A stretch of DNA of 12,008 nt from CAWEHT01 sp963808455 (GTDB lineage: Bacteria; Chloroflexota; Anaerolineae; CG2-30-64-16): NCBI GenBank assembly GCA_963808455.1, contig CAWEHT010000090.1:1-12008 (forward strand). Direction: 5' to 3'. The notes beneath the pieces are model-generated. The model was not told the DNA's origin and did no database searches. It saw only the letters and a program-made list of their open reading frames with translations. A program made the translations under genes and the position numbers. Each line of letters opens with the position of its first letter. Position 1 is the first letter of the stretch. Below are positions 1 through 6,968 of the stretch, piece after piece.

Positions 1-2
1 TC

Positions 3-759
3 AAAACCGTCGCGGCGCTGGTGCGTTTGCGCCAAAACCAGAACTTGTACGCGGCGCCCCCGCTGCGGGTTCCCGGCAAACGCGGCGCTCCACGCAAGCA
101 CGGTCCAGTTTTCAAACTTAAGCAACTATCTTGGCCGGCCGAACGCCACGAAACCTTTGATCTGAACGGCCAAACGGTGCAGTTGCAAGCCTGGACCGAT
201 TTGCACCTGCGCAAGCTGCCGACCTTGGCCGGGCTCCTGTTGCGGGTCCAATTCTTGAAAGCCGACGGCACGCCGCGTTACAAACGGCCGCTCTGGCTTT
301 TTTGGACGGGACCGACCAGCGTGGCGCTGGCAGACTTGTGTCGCATGTATCTTTGGCGTTTCGCCATCGAGCATGCATTTCGTTTCTTGAAGCAACACAC
401 GGGCTTGAACGCCTGCCGATCCACCAACCCGGTGGTCATCGAGCATTGGATGTGGCTTTGCGCCCTGGCTTATTGGCAATTGCTGCTCATGCGTCGGGAG
501 GTAGATGATCTACGACCGGCCTGGCAACCGTCGTTACGAAGCCATCAGACCTTGCTGCTCACGGCGGGCCAAGTGCAGCGCGGCGCTCGACGTTTTCTGC
601 TTGAGTTGGGCAGTCCGGCGCCGGTCGCCGGACCCGCAGGTAAAGGAACCGGACGCTGTCCCGGGCTATCGTCCGAAGCCGCGGCCGCGCTATCCGGTCG
701 TCAAAAAGGGCTCAAAACCCCAAAAAGCGACCGTAACTAACGTGCCGGCCGTCGTCTAA
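3..759 (+). pseudogene. DDE transposase, C-terminal part, frameshifted near its end
   Basis: This is the C-terminal part of an insertion-sequence transposase. The reading frame is already open at the left edge, so the N-terminus and the first catalytic Asp residues lie outside the window. The clearest signature is Y-(2)-R-(3)-E-(6)-K in YLWRFAIEHAFRFLK, at bases 348-392. This is the IS4-type motif carrying the catalytic Glu. The segment RGAPRKHGPVFKL and the tail LTAGQVQRGARRF also fit a known family of IS4-like transposases (the type called NF041680, from memory). The frame read from the left ends at 740 in unrelated residues. The usual C-terminus of this family, here RPRYPVVKK, appears one frame over and runs to a stop at 759. 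A one-base insertion near 660-665 (CCCGGG) would explain this. Either the copy is dead or the sequence has an error. No terminal inverted repeat could be assigned. Confidence 0.8.
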
Positions 760-990
760 ACGCACCGGCGGACAACTGCAGCTTTGTTAAAAGTGCGCTC
801 TTGGTCAACGCGACGCTTCGTCCTACCTGTTGACCATCGTCGCGCCGTTATGTAACTCTAAACTCAAGCAGGTTCCAAGACCTGCGCCAATTCCGCCGCA
901 CTGGACAGCGTCTCACGTGATGTCAAAGCCTGAAGCCTGGCGCGTTCAGTTCAACAGGGACAGGCGAAGGGGTCCGTGGATCGGGTCACA

Positions 991-1026
991 GCACGCTTCG
1001 TTCACCGGCCGGTGAACGAAGCGTGC
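991..1026. repeat. Perfect 36-bp palindrome
   Basis: The arm GCACGCTTCGTTCACCGG is followed directly by its exact reverse complement, with no spacer and no mismatch. As RNA from either strand it would fold into a stem of about 16 bp with a tight loop. It lies 62 bases past the helicase stop on that gene's strand and about 230 bases past the transposase stop. There is no T-run on either side, so it is not a textbook intrinsic terminator. It could be a bidirectional terminator, a REP-like element or a protein-binding site. Confidence 0.85.
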
Positions 1027-1055
1027 CACTGCATCAAAGCCTAGCCCGCGCGCCA

Positions 1056-1083
1056 GGTGCTGGCGAGCATGCTCGCCAGCACC
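1056..1083. terminator. Perfect 28-bp palindrome just after the helicase stop, terminator-like
   Basis: The arm GGTGCTGGCGAGCA is followed directly by its exact reverse complement. It begins four bases past the TAG stop of the minus-strand helicase (stop at 1088-1090), the usual place for a terminator or 3'-end stabilising hairpin. There is no U-tract after it on the minus strand, so the terminator role is inferred from position and stem strength. Confidence 0.5.
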
Positions 1084-1087
1084 CATG

Positions 1088-2293
1088 CTAGCGCTGCGGC
1101 CGGCGACACGTGCAATCGTCGCGCGCCCGCTGGGCCAGATACGAGGCAGGGTATGAAGGCTCGGGCGGTGGAATGTGGTAGTCAAAGCCGGCCAGCGTGC
1201 GCCGCTCGATGCGGCTGCCAAGAGCGCGCTCGACGGCGCGCACGATTTCGTCATCGTCCGGCGTCACCAGCGTAAACGCCACGCCCGTGCGCTCGGCCCG
1301 CCCGGTCCGCCCGATGCGGTGTGTGTAAGCGTCACTGGTATCGGGCATATCGTAGTTGATGACGTGCGAGATGCCGGTGACGTCGATGCCACGCGCCAGC
1401 GATATCGGTGGCCACCAGGACCTGGAAGGTGCCGGCGCGGAAACCGTCCAGCGCTTTCTGGCGCTGACTTTGCGAGAGATTGCCCTGCAGCGACGTCGCA
1501 TGGAAACCGGCGATCTGGAGCTGCTGGGCCACCATCCTGGCGCGGTGCTTGGTGCGCGTGAAGACCAGCACCGATCCCGTCTTGTTGGCCTGCAGAAGGT
1601 GGATCAGCATCGCCTTTTTCAGGTGTGGCAAGATGGGATACAGCGCATGTGACACGGTGGCAGCCGGGGCGGGCACCCCGATCTGAACGCTCAGAGGATC
1701 GATCAAGGCCTCGCGCGCGAGGACGCGGACATCCTCCGGCATCGTTGCAGCAAAGAGCAGCGTCTGCCGCTTCGTTGGGACGGCGCGCAGTATGCGTCGT
1801 ACGTCGGGCAGGAAGCCCATATCGAACATGCGGTCGGCCTCGTCCAACACCAGCACTTCGACGTGCGTGAGGTCGATAGTGCCCTGGCCTATGTGATCCA
1901 GAAGCCGGCCCGGACAGGCAACCACGATCTCGACGCCGGCGCGGAGTGCCTGTAGCTGCGGGCCCATGCTAACCCCACCGTAGATGGCGGTGCTGCGCAG
2001 ACGCGTCTGTCTGCCCAGGTCGCAGAAGGACTGGTGGATTTGCTCCGCCAGCTCGCGTGTGGGCGCCACGATGAGCGCGCGCACCCGGCCGCGCGCTCCC
2101 CCTTCCAGGCGCTGGAGAATGGGCAAGGCAAATGCGGCAGTCTTGCCGGTGCCCGTCTGGGCCAGGCCCATGACGTCACGGCCGTCCATGATGGGCGGGA
2201 TGGCCGTTCCTGGATGGGAGTCGGCTCTTGATAGCCGAGCGCGGAAATGCCCGCCATGAGGCGCGGGCTGAGGTTCAAAGTTGAAAAGGTCAC
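1088..2293 (-). CDS. DEAD-box ATP-dependent RNA helicase (RhlE-like), with two frameshifts
   Basis: This is an ATP-dependent RNA helicase that would remodel structured RNA or ribonucleoprotein in the cytoplasm. The motifs occur in order: Q motif (GYQEPTPIQ), motif I (AQTGTGKT), Ia (PTRELAEQI), Ib-like CPGR, II (DEAD), III (here AAT instead of SAT), IV (VLVFTRT), V (ATDIA then ARGID) and VI (HRIGRTGR). Reading them all needs two frame changes: a missing base near 2203-2206, after PIQER, and an extra base near 1396-1397, inside motif V. The first and last parts share one frame, so the indels compensate and the whole gene is 1206 bp (about 401 aa), normal for a minimal RhlE-type core without a long C-terminal tail. 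The start is the GTG at 2293, because AAGGAAGG lies seven bases upstream and MTFSTLNLSPRLMAGISALGY fits the family N-terminus. A promoter candidate lies at 2371-2399. Confidence 0.88.
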
Positions 2294-2340
2294 TGAGAGT
2301 CCTTCCTTGGCTAGATTTCTGAGCCAAGTCGCACTCTCAG
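2293..2340 (-). promoter_or_regulatory. Nested hairpin in the helicase mRNA leader around the ribosome binding site
   Basis: In the minus-strand transcript an 8-base arm (CTGAGAGT, 2340-2333) can pair with ACTCTCAG (2300-2293). The last G of the second arm is the first base of the GTG start codon. Inside lies a second perfect stem, CTTGGCT (2328-2322) with AGCCAAG (2312-2306), around a 9-base loop. The Shine-Dalgarno-like AAGGAAGG spans the inner stem end and the internal loop. Folding would therefore restrict ribosome access. The pairing is seen directly; a control role, for example temperature response or autoregulation, is an inference. Confidence 0.55.
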
Positions 2341-2347
2341 CCCAAGC

Positions 2348-2362
2348 GCTCCTTACAGGAGC
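2348..2362 (-). promoter_or_regulatory. Small hairpin in the helicase leader
   Basis: GCTCCT and AGGAGC form a perfect 6-bp stem with a 3-base loop. It lies close to the predicted transcription start and upstream of the larger leader hairpin. It may be part of the same leader structure, or chance. Confidence 0.3.
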
Positions 2363-2370
2363 ATCGATTT

Positions 2371-2399
2371 ATTCTAACACACTTCCCCAAAAATGCCTA
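2371..2399 (-). promoter_or_regulatory. Candidate sigma-70-like promoter for the helicase
   Basis: On the minus strand TAGGCA (2399-2394) and TAGAAT (2376-2371) are separated by 17 bases, as expected for -35 and -10 boxes. Transcription would begin near 2363 and give a leader of about 70 bases that contains the hairpins described. Confidence 0.45.
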
Positions 2400-2418
2400 G
2401 CGCGAGTTTTCGTGCGCG

Positions 2419-2446
2419 TTGACGCCTCTCGCAGCCGTGTTACAAT
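2419..2446 (+). promoter_or_regulatory. Candidate sigma-70-like promoter for the nitroreductase
   Basis: TTGACG (2419-2424) and TACAAT (2441-2446) are separated by 16 bases. Transcription would start near 2453, giving a leader of about 120 bases before the ATG at 2574. It is divergent from the helicase promoter about 20 bases away. Confidence 0.5.
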
Positions 2447-2573
2447 AGCCAAGCGATCTGCGTGCCTGTCTCGCACGCCGTCTGTCCGGTGCCCATCGCG
2501 AACCACGGAAGCTTGACAGGGGCCTGCCGGCTGTCTGAAGGCGGAGCCGCACGCGGCGCGGGAGAGGAAATTC

Positions 2574-3207
2574 ATGCTCACATTTGACGAAATCGTGGCG
2601 GCGCGGCGGTTGAACGCGGAGTTTCAAGACCGAGCTGCCGCCGCAGGCCGAGATCGAGCGCGTTCTGCGGGCCGGGCTGTTGGGGCCGTATGCCGGGGCC
2701 GCCCACGGACCGGGCGACATGGGCTTCCGGCGCTTTGTCGTCATCCGCAGAGATACCCCGGCGATGGCGCAAGCCGATGCCCTCATCACCGCGTGGGCCA
2801 CTGAGCTGCTGGCCGAGCTGAGCGCCCGGCTGGCGGCCGACCCGGTGCAGCGCGATGCGAATCAGGGCTGGGTCAAACGGCTGGAGCTGATCAGTCGCAA
2901 CGGACTGCTGATCGCGGGTGGCGTGCCCTGGTACGCAATCGTGGCTGAGGCGCGCGGCATCCCGCCGGTCGAGCAAGAGGCCCTGGCGCATTGCCTCGAA
3001 AACATGTGGCTGCAGGCGACCGCTCTCGGGCTCGGGTTCCGGCTGCTCTCGATAACGGCTATGCTCGGAGACGATCCGGCCTTTTGCTCTCTGCTCGGCC
3101 TGATGCCCGGAGCTTACGGCCTGAACGGCTGCGCCCTGGGGTACCCCGAACATCCCCTGCCGCCTGCAACGCGGCCGGACGTGAGCGAGGTCACCCGCTG
3201 GCTCTAA
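2574..3207 (+). CDS. Nitroreductase family protein, frameshifted near its start
   Basis: This resembles the FMN-dependent nitroreductase fold, whose members reduce nitro compounds, quinones, flavins or specialised substrates with NAD(P)H. The start MLTFDEIVAARR, preceded by a purine-rich AGAGGA five bases upstream, matches the family N-terminus. Thereafter the frame must change near 2622-2624 (a TTT that reads well as TT) to continue as FKTELPPQAEIERVLRAGLLGPYAG. That frame runs to the TAA at 3207. The C-terminal part carries the typical PGAYGLNGCALGYPEHP segment. The total, about 210 aa, is a normal length. The FMN-phosphate motif near the start is usually RRSxRxF; here it reads RRLNAEF, lacking the Ser and second Arg, so either flavin binding is altered or the region carries more errors. 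The gene stands alone, and its substrate cannot be read from the sequence. Confidence 0.75.
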
Positions 3208-3507
3208 ACCCCGGTCTGCACGTGAAGAGATGACCCGGCCCTGGATGGCCTGTCCCCGTTGCTCCTGCTGGCTGGATGCATCGCCCGGCCCACGGGTATG
3301 TAGCCGCGATCGTCTGAGCTGACGCCAGCGCAGCGCCGCATGCTTCGGCGGCCGGAGCCCGGTTCCCCTGCCCCAACCAGCTTCTACGAGCTGGGGCCAC
3401 GTGCCGGCCTGTCTGCCACATCCTTCCTGCACTCCGGCCAGGCAACGGTGACCGGCCCCGCGGGGCCCGGGCTGAGGCGGGACCGGGCGGAGTGAACGAC
3501 GCCGGCC
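3208..3507. other. Intergenic stretch without a supported gene
   Basis: No gene is supported here. The stretch has a possible hairpin, CCAGCT and AGCTGG around 3377-3396 flanked by C-runs and G-runs, and a 14-bp GC palindrome at 3454-3467 (GGCCCCG and its complement). Either could act as a 3' structure for the nitroreductase transcript, but both lie more than 150 bases past its stop. Confidence 0.5.
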
Positions 3508-3666
3508 CTAAACTGGTCGCAACATGAAAGTGCATAGCGCCTCGCCCGGGAGCGCCGGAATCTTGCCGGCTACGTCACCCACCACCGGGGCCGGCAGGGA
3601 TGCCGGCGTTCCCAGGAGGAGACTCCGTCAGCAGCGGAGCGCAAATCCATTGTGCGACCAGTTTAG
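3508..3666. repeat. 159-bp element bounded by inverted repeats, MITE-like
   Basis: CTAAACTGGTCGCA at 3508-3521 recurs exactly as its reverse complement at 3653-3666. Extending inward, the arms match at 21 of 26 positions (3508-3533 against 3641-3666). Inside is a palindromic REP-like core (listed separately). No target-site duplication is obvious. The size and arms fit a small non-autonomous mobile element, but a two-site regulatory dyad is also possible. Confidence 0.5.
3548..3613. repeat. REP-like imperfect palindrome rich in GCCGGC
   Basis: The left arm (3548-3570, beginning GGGAGCGCCGG and ending TTGCCGGC) pairs with the right arm (3590-3613, GCCGGCAGGGATGCCGGCGTTCCC minus small mismatches) around a 19-base loop. 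Elements with this look, whose spurious translation contains AGILPA and AGVPRRR, are common dispersed repeats in environmental bacterial genomes. That link is from memory and not tested here. Confidence 0.6.
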
Positions 3667-3727
3667 AATGCAACACGCTGCCCACGAGCAATGTACGGCG
3701 TCGCTGAGGGCCGGTACTTAAGTGGGT

Positions 3728-3756
3728 TTGACAAGCCGCGTGTTCGCCACGACAAT
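3728..3756 (+). promoter_or_regulatory. Candidate sigma-70-like promoter for the histidine kinase operon
   Basis: A perfect TTGACA (3728-3733) is followed after exactly 17 bases by GACAAT (3751-3756). Transcription would start near 3763, about 95 bases before the kinase ATG at 3858. Confidence 0.55.
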
Positions 3757-3857
3757 ATTGGAAAGGTGCCGGTTTCGCAAGGTCAGCTGGCAATAACTTC
3801 TGCCTGGCCCGGCTGCTAGATCGGATGGGGAGCGGGAAACCGCCTTCGTAATCAAAG

Positions 3858-6230
3858 ATGAATCTGCCAGCAATCGTCTCTTTGGCTGGGATCCTTTGCT
3901 ACGCCACCCTGACGTTCATCGTCCTGCGTCACGGCCTGCGCGGGACTGGGGCAGTGCACCGGCTTTTCCTGGCCAACCTGGCTTTCATGGCCCTGTGGCA
4001 GTGTGCAGACCTCGCGGTGAGCCTGGCCCGCAATCAGGTAGCCGCCGCGTCGTGGTATATCGTCATCGGCGCGGTCGTCTTTGGCCAGTTTGTCATCTAT
4101 TCGGCGTTCGTGCGGGCCTTCTTCTCCATCCGGACCCAAAGATCGGTGATCTGGGTCGGCCTGGCCCTGTGGGGCCTCTCCTCGCTCCTGATCGTCGCCT
4201 TCAGAGGATATTTCCTCTCCGGCGTATACTGGAACACGACGACCCGGTCCTACTTGCCGGTATTTGGTAGCCTGGCAGACCCTCTGGCGATCCCGAATTA
4301 TTGCTTCCTCGTCTACGCGATCGGGCTGCTGATTCAGGGCTACCGGCGGACCGATTCCGACCTGGAACGGGTGCGCATCCGCTGCCTTTCCCTGGGGCTG
4401 GCTCTGGTCCTGCTCGGCTCTTTGACCAACTTCGTCCCGCCGCTCCGAGCCTATCCCGTTGAAGTGCTTGCTAATGCGTGCAACGCCCTGTTGATCGCGT
4501 ACGCCATCTTTCGCTATCAACTGCTCGACATCAGTGTGGTCATCCGCAAAGGGCTCCTTTATTCCATCCCCACCGTGGCCATCGGTATCGCCTACTTCCT
4601 GGTCCTCTCGGTGGTCTTCAGACTGTTCCGCCCCGTCTTGTGGCACCAGTTCTTCGTGCTCGCCCTCCTGCTGGGTGCCATCACCGCGTTGCTCCTTCAG
4701 CCCCTGCACGACTGGTTGCAGGCTCCGCTCGACCGGCTCTTCTTTCGCGAAAGGTATGACTCTGGCTTGATGATGCAGCGGCTCAGCCGGGCGGCCGCTA
4801 CCGTGCTCGATCTCGACCGGTTGGCGGTGATGATCCTGGCCGATATCGCAAACACCCTGCACATCGGTGCAGCTGCCTTCCTGGTGAAGCAAGACGAAAC
4901 CGGACAGTACGTCCTGAAGGCGCACAAGGGGCTTCACACCGGCCCTCAGGGCGATCTTCGCCTCAGGAGCGATCATCCGATCGTCACGTGGCTGTTGCGG
5001 CAACAGGCCGTGCTCACGCGGCAACGGGTCGAAATGAGCCCCGACTTCGCCGGATTATGGGCCCGCGAACGCGAAGAGCTCCAAGCGATGCAAGCAGAGA
5101 TCTTCGTGCCCCTGTTGGTGCGCAATGATCTGATCGGCATCCTGGTCCTGGGGCCGAAACTTTCGGAGTTGCCGTACTCGTCTGCCGATCAGCTCACGCT
5201 CACCACGCTGGCCAACCAGACGGCGGTGGCAGTCGAGAACGCCAGGCTGTTCGCCCTCGAGCAGAGAAAAGTTCGGATGACTTCCAAGTTGCTGGACGTG
5301 GCCAAGGCGGTGAGCTCGACCCTTGATCTGGGTGAGTTGCTGCAATTGATCGCACAGCGGGCCGCCGAGGTCTGCGAATTCGATCGCTGCGACATCTACC
5401 TCATGGACAAGGGGCATGATACTCTCAGGCTGCTGACGTCTCAATTCGCGCCGGCCAGTAACCCATCTCATCCAGGGCCCTCAGCCGGCCCTGCGTCACG
5501 GCCTGAGCTGATCGAGAGCGGTACGCTGCTGAGAAGGGTGATGCAGGAGCGGCGACCGGTCGCAGTCGATCGCGACGCAATTCCCAGGCTGCCGGGGGAA
5601 TGGTTTGGGTCACTCGACGCCACGGGCGCGCTCCTCGTCCCGTTGATCAGCAAAGGGCGCGCCATCGGCTTGATGGCCCTGGAGCACCTTCGGGGCGAAA
5701 GCCGCATTCGCGAGGATCAGTCAGACCTCGCCGCGACCATCGCCAGCCAGGCGTCGGTGGCCATCGAGAATGCCAGGCTGTACCAGGAAACGGCTGCCGA
5801 GAAGGAGCGAACGGCGACGATTGTCGAGCAAGCGCTTGCCGGCATCGTGCTGGTGGATTCCCAGCTGCGTGTCGTGAGCATGAATCGCGCCGTGGAGGCC
5901 ATCACCGGCTACAGCGCCCTCGGAGCGCCGGGTGTGCGGATCGAGGATGTGCTTGGCCCTGCAACGATGGCCGATGGAGGCTCTTTGGGCCAGGCGATGG
6001 CGACCGGCAAACCGGTCGGACCCGCCGAGACGAGGCTCGTGACCGGAGCAGGCGGCCGCGACGTTCTGCTGGGGGTGACGCCGCTGTCCGGCGGCTACCT
6101 GTTGAGCCTGGCCGACATCACCCCGCTCAAAGACCTGGACCGGCTCAAGACCGACATCATCGCCAACGTCTCGCACGAGTTCCGCACCCCTCGCGATCAT
6201 CAAGGGGTATACCGAGCTGCTGATGGATGA
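3858..6230 (+). CDS. Membrane sensor histidine kinase, sensor part through the H-box (broken by frameshift)
   Basis: This is the sensory part of a two-component histidine kinase in the cytoplasmic membrane. From the ATG at 3858 about seven to nine hydrophobic segments fill residues 5-283, resembling the 7TM sensor class. GAF 1 covers about 313-470 (ending AVAVENARLF) and GAF 2 about 474-645 (ending ASVAIENARLY). A PAS domain follows at about 650-760 (LAGIVLVDSQLRVVSMNRAVEAITGY). The H-box NVSHEFRTP carries the phospho-accepting His at about residue 773. Directly after FRTP the frame fails and ends at 6230. The expected LAIIKGYTELLMDELGG continues in another frame, so two bases of a CTCT are probably missing near 6189-6193. 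The remainder is the next entry. The ATG has no strong ribosome site, only a GGGGAG about 25 bases upstream, so the start is moderately sure. Confidence 0.88.
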   Translation: MNLPAIVSLAGILCYATLTFIVLRHGLRGTGAVHRLFLANLAFMALWQCADLAVSLARNQVAAASWYIVIGAVVFGQFVIYSAFVRAFFSIRTQRSVIWVGLALWGLSSLLIVAFRGYFLSGVYWNTTTRSYLPVFGSLADPLAIPNYCFLVYAIGLLIQGYRRTDSDLERVRIRCLSLGLALVLLGSLTNFVPPLRAYPVEVLANACNALLIAYAIFRYQLLDISVVIRKGLLYSIPTVAIGIAYFLVLSVVFRLFRPVLWHQFFVLALLLGAITALLLQPLHDWLQAPLDRLFFRERYDSGLMMQRLSRAAATVLDLDRLAVMILADIANTLHIGAAAFLVKQDETGQYVLKAHKGLHTGPQGDLRLRSDHPIVTWLLRQQAVLTRQRVEMSPDFAGLWAREREELQAMQAEIFVPLLVRNDLIGILVLGPKLSELPYSSADQLTLTTLANQTAVAVENARLFALEQRKVRMTSKLLDVAKAVSSTLDLGELLQLIAQRAAEVCEFDRCDIYLMDKGHDTLRLLTSQFAPASNPSHPGPSAGPASRPELIESGTLLRRVMQERRPVAVDRDAIPRLPGEWFGSLDATGALLVPLISKGRAIGLMALEHLRGESRIREDQSDLAATIASQASVAIENARLYQETAAEKERTATIVEQALAGIVLVDSQLRVVSMNRAVEAITGYSALGAPGVRIEDVLGPATMADGGSLGQAMATGKPVGPAETRLVTGAGGRDVLLGVTPLSGGYLLSLADITPLKDLDRLKTDIIANVSHEFRTPRDHQGVYRAADG

Positions 6231-6921
6231 ATTGGGCGGGAACGATCCCGCCACGAACAAGCAGTTCCTCACTATCATCGACGGCGCTGCCGATCGTTTG
6301 ACCGCCATGGTGCTCGATCTGCTGGATATTGCACGCCTGGAAGCGGGGCACGGCGCTGAGGCGATGGGGCCGATTTGTATGGAGGCCCTGGTCCAGGACG
6401 CCATCGATCTGTTGAGCATCGAGGCGCGCAAACGGAGCGTCGAGATAGACCTACAGTCGATGCCGGCGCTGTCCACGGTGCAGGGCAATCAAGGACTGTT
6501 GGTGACTATGGTCCACAACCTGCTCGCCAACGTGATCAAGTTCAGCAACCCTGGTGGCCTGGTCCAGGTTCAGGCCGGATCGCGCGCCGGCTCGTTCGTC
6601 CTGGCGATCACCAACCAGGGTCTCGGGATTCCTCCAGAAGATGTTCCGCATCTGTTCGAGAAGTTCTATCGGTCAGCCGAGGCGAAGAAGGCCGCCATAC
6701 CGGGCACAGGTTTGGGATTGGTGTTGGCAAAGCACGTGGTTGACCAGCATCATGGCTCGATCTCTGTGCTTTCCCGGCCCGATATGGGCACCCGCTTCAC
6801 GGTGATGCTGCCACTGATCGAAAGCCAGGACATATCGTGGGAAGGGAGCCCCTCCGGAACGTGCATGACAACCGAAGGGCCAGGTGAGACAGCACGCGCA
6901 ACGATGTCTGGCGCCCGGTGA
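6223..6921 (+). CDS. Histidine kinase, C-terminal dimerisation and ATPase part of the same gene
   Basis: This frame continues the preceding kinase after the frameshift; the ATG at 6223 is probably an internal Met and not a true start. It holds the second half of the HisKA helix (DRLTAMVLDLLDIARLEAG) and the HATPase domain. Visible are the N-box (MVHNLLANVIKFS), G1-like box (NQGLGIPPEDV), F-box (LFEKFYR) and G2-box (GTGLGLVLAKHVV). In G1 the usual Asp, which contacts the adenine of ATP, is Asn (AAC at 6613-6615). The last 35 residues after MLPLIE form a low-complexity tail. The stop TGA at 6919-6921 precedes the receiver gene closely. Together with the previous entry this would make a protein of about 1020 aa. 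Confidence 0.85.
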   Translation: MDELGGNDPATNKQFLTIIDGAADRLTAMVLDLLDIARLEAGHGAEAMGPICMEALVQDAIDLLSIEARKRSVEIDLQSMPALSTVQGNQGLLVTMVHNLLANVIKFSNPGGLVQVQAGSRAGSFVLAITNQGLGIPPEDVPHLFEKFYRSAEAKKAAIPGTGLGLVLAKHVVDQHHGSISVLSRPDMGTRFTVMLPLIESQDISWEGSPSGTCMTTEGPGETARATMSGAR

Positions 6922-6956
6922 CGGGAAAGACGGGTGCGCAGGCCACATCTGGCGCT

Positions 6957-6962
6957 GGGAGG
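6957..6962 (+). promoter_or_regulatory. Ribosome binding site deciding the receiver start
   Basis: GGGAGG lies six bases before the ATG at 6969. It favours this start over an in-frame GTG at 6918 that overlaps the kinase stop as GTGA. Confidence 0.55.
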
Positions 6963-6968
6963 CACAGG

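Larger units (their letters stand above)
760..1087. other. Non-coding stretch with inverted repeats
   Basis: No convincing gene is seen between the transposase and the helicase, which converge here. The stretch holds an 8-bp inverted repeat (TGGTCAAC at 802-809 and GTTGACCA at 829-836, 19-nt loop). It also holds the two long perfect palindromes listed separately. The right end of the insertion sequence is probably in the left part of this stretch, but I could not define it. Confidence 0.6.

Noticed and set aside
830..1015. 61-codon plus-strand frame after the transposase
   Set aside because: No ribosome site, no family resemblance, and it runs into the 36-bp palindrome.
991..1083. CRISPR-like array of two palindromes
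   Set aside because: The two units differ in sequence and length, and no repeat-spacer periodicity exists.
2578..3432. 284-codon minus-strand frame opposite the nitroreductase
   Set aside because: It overlaps a recognisable nitroreductase and shows no domain; likely antisense shadow.
3524..3721. Small plus-strand frame of 65 codons
   Set aside because: It covers the palindromic repeat; AGILPA-type peptides are typical false genes from such repeats.
3852..5024. Long open frame (390 codons) on the minus strand opposite the kinase
   Set aside because: It mirrors the well-supported kinase on the other strand; its composition (Gln/Asp/Glu-rich, no domain) is that of an antisense shadow in GC-rich DNA.
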